Below are positions 54,255 to 63,101 of a DNA stretch of 64,000 nt, one piece after another; within the stretch, counting starts at the first letter, position 1; each line of letters opens with the position of its first letter. Made by a program: the position numbers and the translations under genes. Source of the DNA: Streptomyces olivaceoviridis (GTDB lineage: Bacteria > Actinomycetota > Actinomycetes > Streptomycetales > Streptomycetaceae); NCBI RefSeq assembly GCF_014650115.1, contig NZ_BMUI01000014.1:166321-230320 (forward strand), in the 5' to 3' direction. Under the pieces are notes generated by a model that saw only the letters and a program-made list of their open reading frames with translations, was not told the DNA's origin and did not search any database.

Positions 54255-54490
54255 GGACAGCCGCTCGCACGCTCATCCTCCGGCGCACCTCGCAACGCGC
54301 CCGCCTGAACGGGATCGCGCTGAAAGGCGAGGACCGGCATCGACGCCGACCAGGTCGCCGAGCAGATCAGCCTCGACGACGCCCGCGAGTCCCGCCTGGT
54401 CGCCGAGCAGGCCATGGACCGGACCCGCGACAGGTTCGGACCCGCGTCCATCGGGCCGGCCGCTGTCGTGCCCTTGCGCCGGGCCTCATG
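54255..54490 (+). pseudogene. C-terminal remnant of a Y-family DNA polymerase (DinB-like)
   Basis: SQRARLNGIALKGED, then (after a frameshift) DADQVAEQISLDDARES and DRTRDRFGPASIGPA match the little-finger/C-terminal end of DNA polymerase IV-like proteins. There is no start and no catalytic palm. A fragment only. Confidence 0.5.
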
Positions 54491-54514
54491 ACCGACCCGG
54501 GCGCGTATGCGCGG

Positions 54515-54620
54515 CTCCGGCCGCTTCCACCTGTCGCTCGACACCGGCGGCTGACCGGTGCAGCACGGCCGGTGGCACCGCGAGGAGGGGGCGCGGGACA
54601 AGTTGCGTCGCCGGCTCGGT
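54515..54620 (+). repeat. Decayed repeat, copy B
   Basis: Second copy of the 48625-48730 sequence, with a stop (TGA) where copy A reads GGCCGG. It continues as EYRDHARRPPRRPRRAG, also broken. Confidence 0.7.
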
Positions 54621-54639
54621 GAGTACCGGGACCATGCCC

Positions 54640-54896
54640 GGCGCCCGCCTCGGCGCCCTCGTCGAGCCGGGCGATGATCGACGCGATGAGGGCAGTGCGC
54701 CAGGAATGCTCCGCGACCGACTCGGGGTCCTCGGGCCGGCCAGCCACCAGCCGCTGCGCCTGGTCTGCTCGCGCGCCACCGCGGTCGGATCCTGAGCGGC
54801 CCTTTGTGCGCTCCGACGATCGCATCTCCCCCCGATCGACCGGAGCCGCTGCCGATCGTCGGGAGTGTCTCCCGCGGGAGCCGCTATGAAGATCAA
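54640..54896 (-). pseudogene. Remnant of an HD-domain phosphohydrolase (YfbR-like)
   Basis: On the minus strand EQTRRSGWWLAGPR in one frame is followed by DPESVAEHSWRTALIASIIA in another. The latter contains the first metal-binding His of HD-domain 5'-nucleotidases. A frameshift separates the two, and the rest of the domain is replaced by the copy-B repeat. Confidence 0.55.
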
Positions 54897-55280
54897 GAAC
54901 TGCCCGCGATCTTTGGCCGGGGTGGGTCGTGATCCCGATCGAGCGGACCGCGTGCCCGCGGTTCAGGTGGTTGAACATCTCGGATGAGCTGCGTCTGTTC
55001 CTCGCCGGCCGGGGAGGAGGCGGAGTGGACGGCTGAGCGGATGGATGCCGAGGGCCAACAGCTCGTGCTGCTTCCGGTGTATCGGCGGCTGGGCCGGTCT
55101 TGACGTCGGACGAATACCTGGTCGGTGCGCGACGGGCACCGTGCCCGGTAACGAGGGCCGACGTGTGTGCGGCCCGGTCGAGTTGGCGACTTCCGTACGG
55201 CGGCTTCGGGCCGGCCGTAGGCGGCGCTTCACCTGTGTGCCCTGCCGGGTCGGCACCGACTGTGTCGAGGGGGTACGGAG
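54897..55280. other. Non-coding or decayed stretch
   Basis: About 380 bp between the HD-domain remnant and the LysR gene. No frame has both a start and family features. I recognise nothing further. Confidence 0.4.
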
Positions 55281-56168
55281 TCATGGAGCTGCGGGACCAA
55301 GGGCCAGGAGGGCCCGCAACGGCCGGGTGGGCCGCGGTGCGCCCCGCCAGATCAGTGCCTTGCGGTAAGTGAGGGAGGGCCTGATGGGGACGGCACTGAC
55401 GCGGGGGTTGCCGGCGAGAGCCCGGTCGGTGCCCACCGTCAGGGAGACGCCGATGCCGGCCTCCACCAGGGCGACGTGGAGGGCCGCGTCGTTGGTCGCG
55501 TACCGGGTGGCGAAGTCGATGCCGGCGGCATCGAACGCGGATTGCAGCCATGGCCGCAGTCCGCTGTCCTGGCCGTAACTGATCAGGGTCTTCCCTGACA
55601 GCAGCTCGATGGGAATGCTCGTACGACCTGCCAGAGGGGAGTCCGCCGGGACGACGGCCATGATCTCGTCTTCGAGCATGACCACACTGCGCATGCCCTG
55701 GGGCAGGGGATGCTCCGGCAGGGCCACCACGGCGGCATCCAGCTCGCCGTTCTCGACGCGCGAGATGAGCCCGGCGCTGCGCCCCTCGACGAGCTGCACG
55801 GCGACGCCCGGGTACCGGCGGTGGAAGGCTCCCAGGAGCGCGGGCAGACGGGTGTGCTGGACCCCGTCCACGGTGCCCAGGAGGAGCGTGCCGGTGACCA
55901 GCGCGGTGCGGGAGGCGAACTCCGCGGTCACCCTGTCGGCATCGGCGAGGGTCTGGCTGGCCAGGGGGAGCAGCACCCGGCCGGCCTCGGTCAGGCGGAC
56001 GCTGCGTGGATTGCGTTCGAAGAGCGCTTCCCCGAGCTCCTTCTCCAGGGAGCGGATCTGGTGACTTACGGCGGGCTGTGCGACGGACAGCCGGTCGGCG
56101 GCGCGGGTGAAGCTCTGCTCCTCGGCCACGGCGACGAAGAACCGCAGGGTTCTCAATTCCACGATCAT
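55281..56168 (-). CDS. LysR-family transcriptional regulator
   Basis: 295 aa. N-terminal winged helix-turn-helix (FTRAADRLSVAQPAVSHQIR, about 20-39) and a type 2 periplasmic-binding-protein effector domain. It is transcribed divergently from an MFS transporter across a 70-bp gap that holds an inverted repeat, so it most likely controls that transporter and itself. Confidence 0.92.
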   Translation of the reverse strand: MIVELRTLRFFVAVAEEQSFTRAADRLSVAQPAVSHQIRSLEKELGEALFERNPRSVRLTEAGRVLLPLASQTLADADRVTAEFASRTALVTGTLLLGTVDGVQHTRLPALLGAFHRRYPGVAVQLVEGRSAGLISRVENGELDAAVVALPEHPLPQGMRSVVMLEDEIMAVVPADSPLAGRTSIPIELLSGKTLISYGQDSGLRPWLQSAFDAAGIDFATRYATNDAALHVALVEAGIGVSLTVGTDRALAGNPRVSAVPIRPSLTYRKALIWRGAPRPTRPLRALLALGPAAP

Positions 56169-56184
56169 TCACCTCATTTATTAC

Positions 56185-56218
56185 TAGCATCGAAAACTGG
56201 TCTTTGACCTCGATGCTA
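56185..56218. promoter_or_regulatory. Inverted repeat in the LysR-MFS gap
   Basis: TAGCATCGA (56185-56193) and TCGATGCTA (56210-56218) are exact complements, with 16 bp between them, in AT-rich DNA. They suit a LysR dimer or tetramer site overlapping both promoters. Confidence 0.6.
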
Positions 56219-56238
56219 CGTATCTTCACTCTGGAGGC

Positions 56239-57453
56239 ATGGCGGATGTGAGACAGGCGTCGAAGCGCCTCGACAGGGTTGGTCCGAAGGCCGCGGACAC
56301 CTCTGACCGGGCCGGACTCAGCAGCAGACATGTGGCATGGATGTCGATCGCGGCCGGCGTGAGCGTCGCCAACATCTACTACCTGCAGCCGCTGCTGCGA
56401 CCGCTGGCCGCCTCGTTCGCGGTCTCCGACGCACTCGCCGGACTGCTGCCGATGATCACCATGGTGGGTTACGCCGCGGGGCTGCTCCTGGTCGTGCCCG
56501 TGCTGGAAAGGGCCGGGCTGCACCGGCTGATGCGCTGGCTGAACGCGGGCAGGCTGATCGCCCTGGCTCTGGCCGCGTCCGCGACGGGCTACCCGGTGTT
56601 CGCAGCGGCATCGGTGCTGCTGGGAGCAACGAGTGTGCTGGCACAGATCCTGATGCCGGCGGCCGTGTCGCTGGTGCCGCGAGAGGCGGTGGGGCGCACC
56701 ACGGCGCGCATCACGGCCGGCCTCTTCGGTGGCATCGTGGGCGCCCGCGTCATCGCCGGGGCACTCGACGGCCTCCTCGGCTGGCGTCCGGTGTACGCGC
56801 TGTCGGCGCTCGCGACGCTGGTCGTGCACCTTGCTCTGCGCCGGTTGCCGGAGCCGCCCTTGCGTCACGCGCTGGGCTACCGGGCCCTTCTGAGGTCGCT
56901 TCTTCCGCTCCTGCGCAGCGAGCGTGGTCTGCGGCGGGCGGCGCTCACCGCCGCTGCCGGCTTCGCCGCGTTCAACCTCTTCTGGACGGCGGTCACGCTG
57001 TACGTGACCGGCCCGACGCACGGCTGGTCGACGACCGGTGCGGGCCTGCTGGGACTGGTGGGCGTCGTGGGCACCGCCACGGTGCTGGCCACCGGCCGGT
57101 TCCTCGACCGCGGGGCGCAGCGGGGCCTCGCCGTGGCAGCCGCTGGTGTGATGGCCCTTGGTCTCCTCGTCGCCGGTCTGTGGGGGCTGTCGGCCGGCGC
57201 GCTCATCCTCGGGGCACTGCTGCTGGACTCCGGCGCACGTGTGAGCAACGTCGCCAATCAAACGCACGCCCTCAGGCAGCGTCCCGAAGCGCGCGCTCGT
57301 CTCAACACCCTCTACATGACGACCTACTTCGCAGCCGGGTCCGTCGGTTCCGCGGCGGGAGCGCTGCTGTTCGCCCATATCGGCTGGACCCTGACCACCC
57401 TGGTCGCCGCGGCCCTGGCCGCGCTCGGTGCCACGCTCGCAGCCAGAGCGTAG
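56239..57453 (+). CDS. MFS transporter
   Basis: 404 aa, 12 membrane segments. It begins with a polar 30-residue tail, then VSVANIYYLQPLLRPLAASF, a signature of the YgaY/arabinose-efflux-like branch of MFS. Drug or metabolite export is likely. The substrate is unknown; regulation by the divergent LysR is likely. Confidence 0.9.
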   Translation: MADVRQASKRLDRVGPKAADTSDRAGLSSRHVAWMSIAAGVSVANIYYLQPLLRPLAASFAVSDALAGLLPMITMVGYAAGLLLVVPVLERAGLHRLMRWLNAGRLIALALAASATGYPVFAAASVLLGATSVLAQILMPAAVSLVPREAVGRTTARITAGLFGGIVGARVIAGALDGLLGWRPVYALSALATLVVHLALRRLPEPPLRHALGYRALLRSLLPLLRSERGLRRAALTAAAGFAAFNLFWTAVTLYVTGPTHGWSTTGAGLLGLVGVVGTATVLATGRFLDRGAQRGLAVAAAGVMALGLLVAGLWGLSAGALILGALLLDSGARVSNVANQTHALRQRPEARARLNTLYMTTYFAAGSVGSAAGALLFAHIGWTLTTLVAAALAALGATLAARA

Positions 57454-57839
57454 CGAAGCGTTCGACAGTCCTCTCGAGGTCGGGTGCGACCGTCGGCACA
57501 TCCGCCCTGTCCAGCAGGCTCATCACCTCATCTCGGGAGGCACCGTACGCAGTGCGTCGCGGCGACATCGGCGGTGCGCCGACAGGCAAGCGCCACCGGT
57601 CCACCGGTTCTAGGGTCGCCGCATCCGAAGAAGCCGAACCGACGCCGTGGCGCCGGTGATCCCGGTGCTGGAACCCGCGGCGACGGCCCGGCCCGCACCA
57701 CCTCCTCACCCTGCCCCCGTCCTGGGCCGCGAAGCGGTCGACGGATGACCGAGGGCGGTCGAACCGGCAGTGTCCGGTCGGCCTTCCCCTGCACAAGCCG
57801 GCCCGGTTCCAACCGTGGCCCTCACCGAAGGAGCGAACA
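57454..57839. other. 386-bp intergenic region
   Basis: No gene with ribosome site. Holds the promoter of the gene at 57840. Confidence 0.4.
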
Positions 57840-58394
57840 ATGAGTGATCCGAAGAAGGTCCTGACCGATCTGGTCCTGTCCACCTCGACGGAGCACGCGC
57901 CGCTCGACGCGCCCTGGGACGCGATCGACATCGCCGACTGGCTGCTGAACCTGCCGGACAAGGAGTACCAGCGCTGCGCCCCGCCCGACCACAAGGCGGC
58001 GGGCTACACCACGACCGACGACGGCCGGCCGATGTCCATCAACGTGGAGATGATCGGCACCGGACTGGTGATCCAGCACTACGTCGCCGAGATCGCCGAG
58101 AAGCACCACTGCCACATGGTGTCCACCTCCGACGTGCTCACCCCGCACGGCTGGACGTCGGTCCAGGTGATCTGGGACCTGTCGGTCAAGGACAACGGCG
58201 ACGGCACCGTCACCTACACCAACCAGGTCACCAGTCACCCCACCCAGGAGTTCATGGAGTTCAACGAGGAGAACGGCATCACCTTCGAGCAGGCCGCAGC
58301 CGCACGGCAAGCCGCCTCCGGTGACCACAACCGGCGGGAGACCCCGCTGTTCGCCGCGAGCATCGCACGCCACGCCCTCGCTCGGAACTCGTGA
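57840..58394 (+). CDS. Hypothetical protein (184 aa)
   Basis: GAAGGAG at 57826-57832 fixes the ATG. The protein is cytoplasmic and strand-rich in the middle (SINVEMIGTGLVIQHYVAEI, WTSVQVIWDLSVKDNGDG), with a helical end. This pattern resembles SRPBCC/START-like lipid- or ligand-binding proteins, but I cannot assign a family. Its stop overlaps the start of a truncated carboxymuconolactone-decarboxylase-like gene, which may once have been its operon partner. Confidence 0.6.
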   Translation: MSDPKKVLTDLVLSTSTEHAPLDAPWDAIDIADWLLNLPDKEYQRCAPPDHKAAGYTTTDDGRPMSINVEMIGTGLVIQHYVAEIAEKHHCHMVSTSDVLTPHGWTSVQVIWDLSVKDNGDGTVTYTNQVTSHPTQEFMEFNEENGITFEQAAAARQAASGDHNRRETPLFAASIARHALARNS

Positions 58395-58515
58395 TGACCA
58401 CGCAGCCCGAGACACCTTCCACGCCGTTGTCGCCGCGCGAGATGGCCCGCGCCTTCACCCCGGCCCTGACCGAACTGGTGGAGGACCCCCTGTACAGCGA
58501 GGTCTGGGCGGATCC
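58394..58515 (+). pseudogene. 5' fragment of a carboxymuconolactone decarboxylase-like gene
   Basis: The ATG overlaps the previous stop (TGATG). It encodes LSPREMARAFTPALTELVED and PLYSEVWADP, the usual beginning of this family (AhpD-like fold), then breaks off at GGATCC (58510-58515), where minus-strand FG-GAP sequence begins. Confidence 0.55.
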
Positions 58516-58911
58516 TGTCACCGAGCCATTGCCCGACCCATCTCCTTCGCTGCCGACCAGCAGGTCGGCGTACCCGTCGCGGTTCATGTCGCCGCTGGCG
58601 AGGCTGCTGCCGAAGTAGTCCTGGTACCCGGGCGTGCCAGGGACGTTGGCGGAGTTCTGCGTGATGTAGACGTGCTTGCCGGTCAGGCCGTGGGCGGAGC
58701 CGAAGGTGACGAGAATGGCACCGGCATTCTGTTTCCCGCTGACCGTCTTGCCCGGCATGCCGATGGCCAGGTCGCGGTATCCGTCGCCGTTGAAGTCGTC
58801 GGCCAGTTTGGACCCGGCGGCGACGGCCTGGCCGGCCGAGACGGCCACCAGACCGCCGGTCAGACAAGCCGCCAGGGCCGCTGCCACGGCGAGACGGACT
58901 GAGTGACGCAC
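58510..58911 (-). pseudogene. 5' fragment of a secreted FG-GAP repeat protein gene
   Basis: GTG 58911 follows GGGAGG. A signal peptide (VRHSVRLAVAAALAACLTGG) leads to FG-GAP repeats: ADDFNGDGYRDLAIGMPGKT and ASGDMNRDGYADLLVGSEGD with calcium-binding Asp/Asn residues. Only about two repeats remain before the frame is cut at GGATCC; intact relatives have several more. It might still make a short secreted product. Confidence 0.6.
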
Positions 58912-59088
58912 GAAGACCTCCCATTTCACCGCGGACGCCGACGGCGGCCGCGAACCAGGATGATGGCCGGCAACCCCGTGTCTGGCGGGCCGGCGGCCTG
59001 GCTTCCCCACCTCCCACCGGGCCGCTGCCCACCCGCGGGACAGTCGGCCCAGCCACTGCCACTGGCTGGTCGGAGAGCACAACCCGCA

Positions 59089-59580
59089 CTACCTGTAGAA
59101 GACGTCCACGCCTCCATGGTGCGAGCAGGCGCCCTGGTGATGTGCGGCGTAGGAGTACGTGCCGTCGTTGCAGCGGGCGGTGGCACCGTTTCCAGCTCCG
59201 ATGGAGCCACCTGAGGAGCTTGAGCTGCCGCCTCCGGATGAACCGCCTGACGAACTGCCGCTGTTCCCGGAGCCCGCTGCGGCGGCGTGGGCGGTGACGG
59301 TCACCTTCACTTTGACCGTCTTGGTCTTGGTCACTGTCGGCGCGGGTCCCGGCGTCGCCGTTTCCGTGACGGTGGCCGTTGCGGTGACCGTGGCCGTCGG
59401 CCGCACCTTGTCGGCTGCCGGCTTCGCATCGCTGCCGGTGTTCTGGTCGCCGGCGCCGGCGCCGGCGCCGATGCCGAGGAAGAAGGCGAGGCCGATCGCG
59501 GGCAGCACGTACCACTTGCGTGCCCACTTCGGGGCGGTTCTGACGGTCGGCGGCTGCGGCGTGGTGTACGGGTTGGTCAT
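59089..59580 (-). CDS. Membrane-anchored DUF3761-like protein
   Basis: 163 aa. A basic N terminus and one membrane helix (VLPAIGLAFFLGIGAGAG) are followed by a Thr/Val-rich stalk with TATVTATATVTETAT and a Ser/Gly linker, then a small C-terminal domain ARCNDGTYSYAAHHQGACSH ending VDVFYR. The two Cys and several His match the DUF3761 type. ATG at 59580 has a run of G before it. The build suggests a surface protein with an exported tip; function unknown. Confidence 0.75.
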   Translation of the reverse strand: MTNPYTTPQPPTVRTAPKWARKWYVLPAIGLAFFLGIGAGAGAGDQNTGSDAKPAADKVRPTATVTATATVTETATPGPAPTVTKTKTVKVKVTVTAHAAAAGSGNSGSSSGGSSGGGSSSSSGGSIGAGNGATARCNDGTYSYAAHHQGACSHHGGVDVFYR

Positions 59581-59838
59581 GTGTCCCCCCCCAGGACATC
59601 TCAAGGGCACAGACGCTAGCGTCGGTTGTGAGTCCTGGTGTGCTGGTTGTGTGCGTGCGTCATCTCTTCGTGACGTCCCCCAGCCACGGTGCCAGGTCCT
59701 TCACCGCGTCGTCCTCGGCCGTTGCTGCGCCGCAGATCATCAGCGACGGTTCCCGATCCGAGGTGCTCTGTTCCGGGTTCGCGGCGTGGTCGGCCGAAAG
59801 GTGTCCTGGTGTGGCCTCAGTGGTCTTAGCGTCGTGGT

Positions 59839-60018
59839 GTGACCACTGTTGACCACACGGCTTACCGGTACCGCAGCGCCGTCCCCGAGGACAAGGACGC
59901 CATCGAGGCCCTGGACGGCTCCTTCACCACCCGCACCGTCTTCCGGGTGACTGCCGACGCCGACGGGTTCGCGCTACGGGAGATGCCCAGAGGAGGCGGA
60001 CGGCGACGGGGGCGATGA
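59839..60018 (+). pseudogene. 5' fragment of a GNAT acetyltransferase gene
   Basis: GTG start without ribosome site, probably leaderless. TAYRYRSAVPEDKDAIEALD and GSFTTRTVFRVTADADGFAL match the opening of Streptomyces GNAT proteins. It breaks off near 59990, before the acetyl-CoA-binding motif. Confidence 0.5.
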
Positions 60019-60785
60019 CGGGAACGCCCGCACCTTCGTCGCCCAGGGGGCCGCCGGCGATCTGGCCGGGTTCGTCACGAGCCGACAGCAGGCGGCACAC
60101 GGCCGGGGCGGCCCCGTCGCCCGGCTCGCACGTCACGGTCAGCAGCCAGGCCGACGCGTTCCCCGGTGCCGCGGCCCGCTCGTACCACTCCACGCGCGCG
60201 TCCAGCAGCCGGCAGCCCGCAGGGCGGGCCGCGTACCACCGCTGGAAGGGCTCGGACCGTCACACCGCCAAGGGGGACGGCCCGCCCGCCGCCGGTGCGG
60301 TGGGAGCCGCGGCCCACGGCCCGCAGGGCCGCTTCGGCCGCGCCGGGCAGCGCGCGCTCTACCGGCACCCCGAACTCCTCGGCGAAGTGCAGGAGATACG
60401 CCATGCGCTCGGCCTCCGGCGGTGCACCCGATACCGCCCGACCTGAGTCGTACCACGCCCCCCACTTGACGTTGGACACCAGCCCGGGGAGCCCGTGCAT
60501 CTCCCGGGGGATCCAGAACGGCACCACGTCCGAGCGCCGCATCGCCTCCTCCTCTCAGGCGATCTGGTCGCCGTACGGGGGTAAGACCCGCAGGCGGTGG
60601 GCTCCGGCAGGAAGACCGTCAGCCGCCCCCGGTCCTCCCAGGCGGCGCGCAGAGCGGCGACCGCGGCCGGGCGCCAGGACGGCTCCGCGGGGTCGGTGGG
60701 TGTGGGCCCGCACAGGTACACGGCCGCGTCCCAGGACTCGGGCGGTTCCTGGCCGACGTACACGACCTCGACCGGGGCGGGGCTT
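59995..60785 (-). pseudogene. Decayed nucleoside 2-deoxyribosyltransferase-like gene
   Basis: VVYVGQEPPESWDAAVYLCG and FLPEPTACG belong to one frame. PPYGDQIA and, past an in-frame TGA, EEEAMRRSDVVPFWIPREM lie in a second, and VEWYERAAAPGNASAWLLTV in a third. Together they follow the plan of Nuc_deoxyrib_tr_2 proteins with an added C-terminal part. The TGA stands where relatives carry Trp. Two frameshifts and one nonsense codon make it inactive. Confidence 0.6.
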
Positions 60786-60794
60786 GAGTGAGGG

Positions 60795-60915
60795 GCTCTG
60801 CGGGCGCGGGCCCGTGCGGACGAGTCGTTCGCGGAGTTCGGCCTGGACGGGTTCCAGCGGGCCCACCCCACCCAGCTGAGCGGTGGCATGCGGCAGCGGG
60901 CCGCACTGCTGCGCA
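60795..60915 (+). pseudogene. Internal fragment of an ABC transporter ATPase
   Basis: ESFAEFGLDGFQRAHPTQLS then GGMRQRAALLRTV is the signature region of nitrate/taurine-type import ATPases. Walker A and Walker B are both absent, so only about 40 codons survive. Confidence 0.6.
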
Positions 60916-61305
60916 CCGTGCGGAACCGTCGTTTCCGAGACGTTCCGGACGTGGACCGACCCGATCACCGGGGAGACCCGGAGCGAGCGACGCATCCGCC
61001 GGCGGCCGGGCGACTGGCGCGCGTCGGCGTGGCTGCTCGTGCGCCTGGACCCCGACCCCAAGTCGCTGGAGGAGCTGCTGGACGAAGACGACGCCCGCCG
61101 GCGCGCCCGGCAGGAGACGCCCATGGAACGGGCACTCACGCCCCACCTCCAGGACCTCGCTGCCCGTCTCCAGAAGACGCTCGCGCAGTACCAGGAGGAG
61201 GACGGCACCACAGCCACGGTGGACGACGGCACCGGGTCCGACTTCCGCGAGACCCCTTCGTGGAGAAGTTGTCGGCGTCGGCGGAGCGTTCCGGAGGCCC
61301 CTTGA
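60916..61305 (+). pseudogene. Hypothetical protein fragment
   Basis: After the ABC fragment another frame gives TFRTWTDPITGETRSERRIR and LVRLDPDPKSLEELLDEDDA, then a coiled stretch LTPHLQDLAARLQKTLAQYQ. It is hydrophilic and charged, with no suitable start codon of its own. Possibly a phage- or plasmid-type protein whose 5' end was lost. Confidence 0.4.
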
Positions 61306-61522
61306 CCACGCAGGTCAGGACCCATGGCGGTGCTCCGCTCGATGTCGCACAGCTCACGCATTGGAATGACTCTGGCTTTCGCCCGTGACGATTTCCCTGC
61401 CCCGAACTCCACGGCCTGCCGCATGTGTCCGAAACCCACCAAGACAAGGGTGGCTCCTGGCTGCCAGGATTCTTGCGTTCAGGCGTTGCCTGGACGTGAT
61501 CCCGAAATCGAGGGGGTGACAC

Positions 61523-61843
61523 ATGATCGGTTGGCGCGAGAAAGTCGCGATGGGCGCGTCGGCTCTTGCACTTGCTTTCGGAGGGGCCGCAGGAACGGCT
61601 TCGGCGGGGACGGTATCCGCGCAGGGTTGGAACGGGCATTGCTACGCCCTCAGCCGTACCACCACATCTTTCACTGGCTGGTGTGATGGCACGGGGCCGC
61701 AGAGGTACGCCACCAAGGTGTACTGCACCAGGGGCTGGTACACCGCCACGTACTCGAAATGGTATGGGGACCGGACGGGAGTGTATGCCGCTTGTCCGAG
61801 CGGGCAGACACGTATAGATGACGACTATGCCCACAACGTCTAG
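61523..61843 (+). CDS. Small secreted cysteine-containing protein
   Basis: 106 aa. Signal peptide (MASALALAFGGAAGTASA-like core after a basic start), mature part about 77 residues with four Cys (GHCYALS, GWCDGTG, VYCTRGW, AACPSG) and many Tyr/Trp/Thr. Two disulphides are likely. GAGGGGGTG precedes the ATG. A hairpin terminator follows, so it is a single-gene unit. It resembles small extracellular inhibitors or surface proteins of Streptomyces; no function can be named. One of the few intact genes in this debris-rich stretch. Confidence 0.7.
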   Translation: MIGWREKVAMGASALALAFGGAAGTASAGTVSAQGWNGHCYALSRTTTSFTGWCDGTGPQRYATKVYCTRGWYTATYSKWYGDRTGVYAACPSGQTRIDDDYAHNV

Positions 61844-61861
61844 CCTCGATCTTTTGTGACG

Positions 61862-61890
61862 GTCCGTCGATTCTTTCGGCGGGCCGTTCG
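61862..61890 (+). terminator. Hairpin terminator
   Basis: ACGGTCCGTCG pairs with CGGCGGGCCGT (11 bp including G-U pairs), loop ATTCTTT, 19 bp after the small secreted-protein gene. Confidence 0.6.
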
Positions 61891-62096
61891 GTTGGTGGAG
61901 TCGGTGGTGGGCGCGCTGTTCATACTCCCTTTCGATCCGAAAGCTACTGACGTGCTATTTGTCGCCTGGTTCGCCGCTCGTTAACGGCACCCCAACTCCC
62001 CCCGCGTTTCCCTCCTGCAGAACTCTCTCCACCGGCCCCAAGGCTCCCCCTCAGGGCATCCGCGCCGCACAGGCCCCGGTGGACCGCCCGGCGGGA

Positions 62097-62423
62097 TCAG
62101 CCGGTGGCCCGTACGCCCTTCCAGCCGGGTCCGAGTCCGCGCCGGCGCGGCTGTCCGGAGCGCGGCGCGGGCACCTCGGCGGTGGCCGGGGCGAGGCGCC
62201 GGCGCAGTGCGGCGGTGGCGGTCGGGACCACCGCAAGGAATCGCGCGGCCTCCGGGTCGATCGCCGCCAGAGCCTCGGCGAGGACGTCGAGGGCGTCGGC
62301 CACGTCCTCGACCGCGCCCGCGCTCCAGGTCCTCGGCGTGACCGTGTCGACCAGCTCGCACGCCGCGTCGGCCACCACCGCCGCCCGCTGCTCGACTCCG
62401 GGCCCGGCCTCACTCAGTTCCAT
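62097..62423 (-). CDS. Hypothetical protein (108 aa)
   Basis: Acidic helical N-terminal two-thirds (VVADAACELVDTVTPRTWSA, DVADALDVLAEALAAIDPEA) and a basic Pro/Arg/Gly tail. Third-position GC bias favours this frame. No clear ribosome site; the ATG at 62423 is preferred over an upstream one. No family is recognised. Confidence 0.4.
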   Translation of the reverse strand: MELSEAGPGVEQRAAVVADAACELVDTVTPRTWSAGAVEDVADALDVLAEALAAIDPEAARFLAVVPTATAALRRRLAPATAEVPAPRSGQPRRRGLGPGWKGVRATG

Positions 62424-62577
62424 ATCCCACGGCACCTACCTCATGAGCAACGGCCAAGACCCCACCGACACCCGCAACGCAGACGGCCGCCTGCCCCACG
62501 TCGTCCACGCCGGCGGCTGGGGACCGGGCACCGACGCCCGCTCCATTTTTGGCGGCGATGACTTCCGTGATGCCGCT

Positions 62578-62904
62578 CTATTGGTAGTGGGCGTTGAGGT
62601 GGGCGCGCGCGGCCCGGGTGAACTCTTCGAGGGCGTTACGTAGGCGACTGTGCACCTCCATCACCTCCCACTCCGTCCTCGTCGGGTGCGGCTCCGGGTA
62701 GAGAGGGACCAACGCCGCAGCCCTGGCCCAGCAGACTCCTACGGAGTTGGCTAGGTCCCCGAGTTGTTCGGCCAGCTCTGCGAGATGGTCAGGACCTTCA
62801 AGCGTGACCACGGACATGGCGCGCCTGACATCGTCACCCTGGATGGCTCCCTCGATGTCCTGTCGCCAGGTCGGCGACATTTGCTCCAGCCTCCCCATGG
62901 CCAT
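62578..62904 (-). CDS. Hypothetical helical protein (108 aa)
   Basis: Predicted all-helical (HLAELAEQLGDLANSVGVCW, EVHSRLRNALEEFTRAARAH). Somewhat less GC-rich than its surroundings. ATG 62904 or 62898. The next gene on the other strand starts about 200 bp away. It resembles small proteins of mobile or plasmid regions only in general character; not identified. Confidence 0.45.
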   Translation of the reverse strand: MAMGRLEQMSPTWRQDIEGAIQGDDVRRAMSVVTLEGPDHLAELAEQLGDLANSVGVCWARAAALVPLYPEPHPTRTEWEVMEVHSRLRNALEEFTRAARAHLNAHYQ

Positions 62905-63101
62905 GCTGAGGCCTACCGGAACGTCATGGGGGGCCGGCCCCGTACACGTACCACACCAGGTGCAGCACGTTCCCGGTGCTCGACAGGAAGGACAAGGCGG
63001 CTCGGGCGAGTTCGGCGTATGCGTCCCGTTGGTGCTGTCGGCGTATGACCACCGACGGCCTCCCGCACCGTACCTGGCCCGGCACGCTGATGGGCGTGAA
63101 A

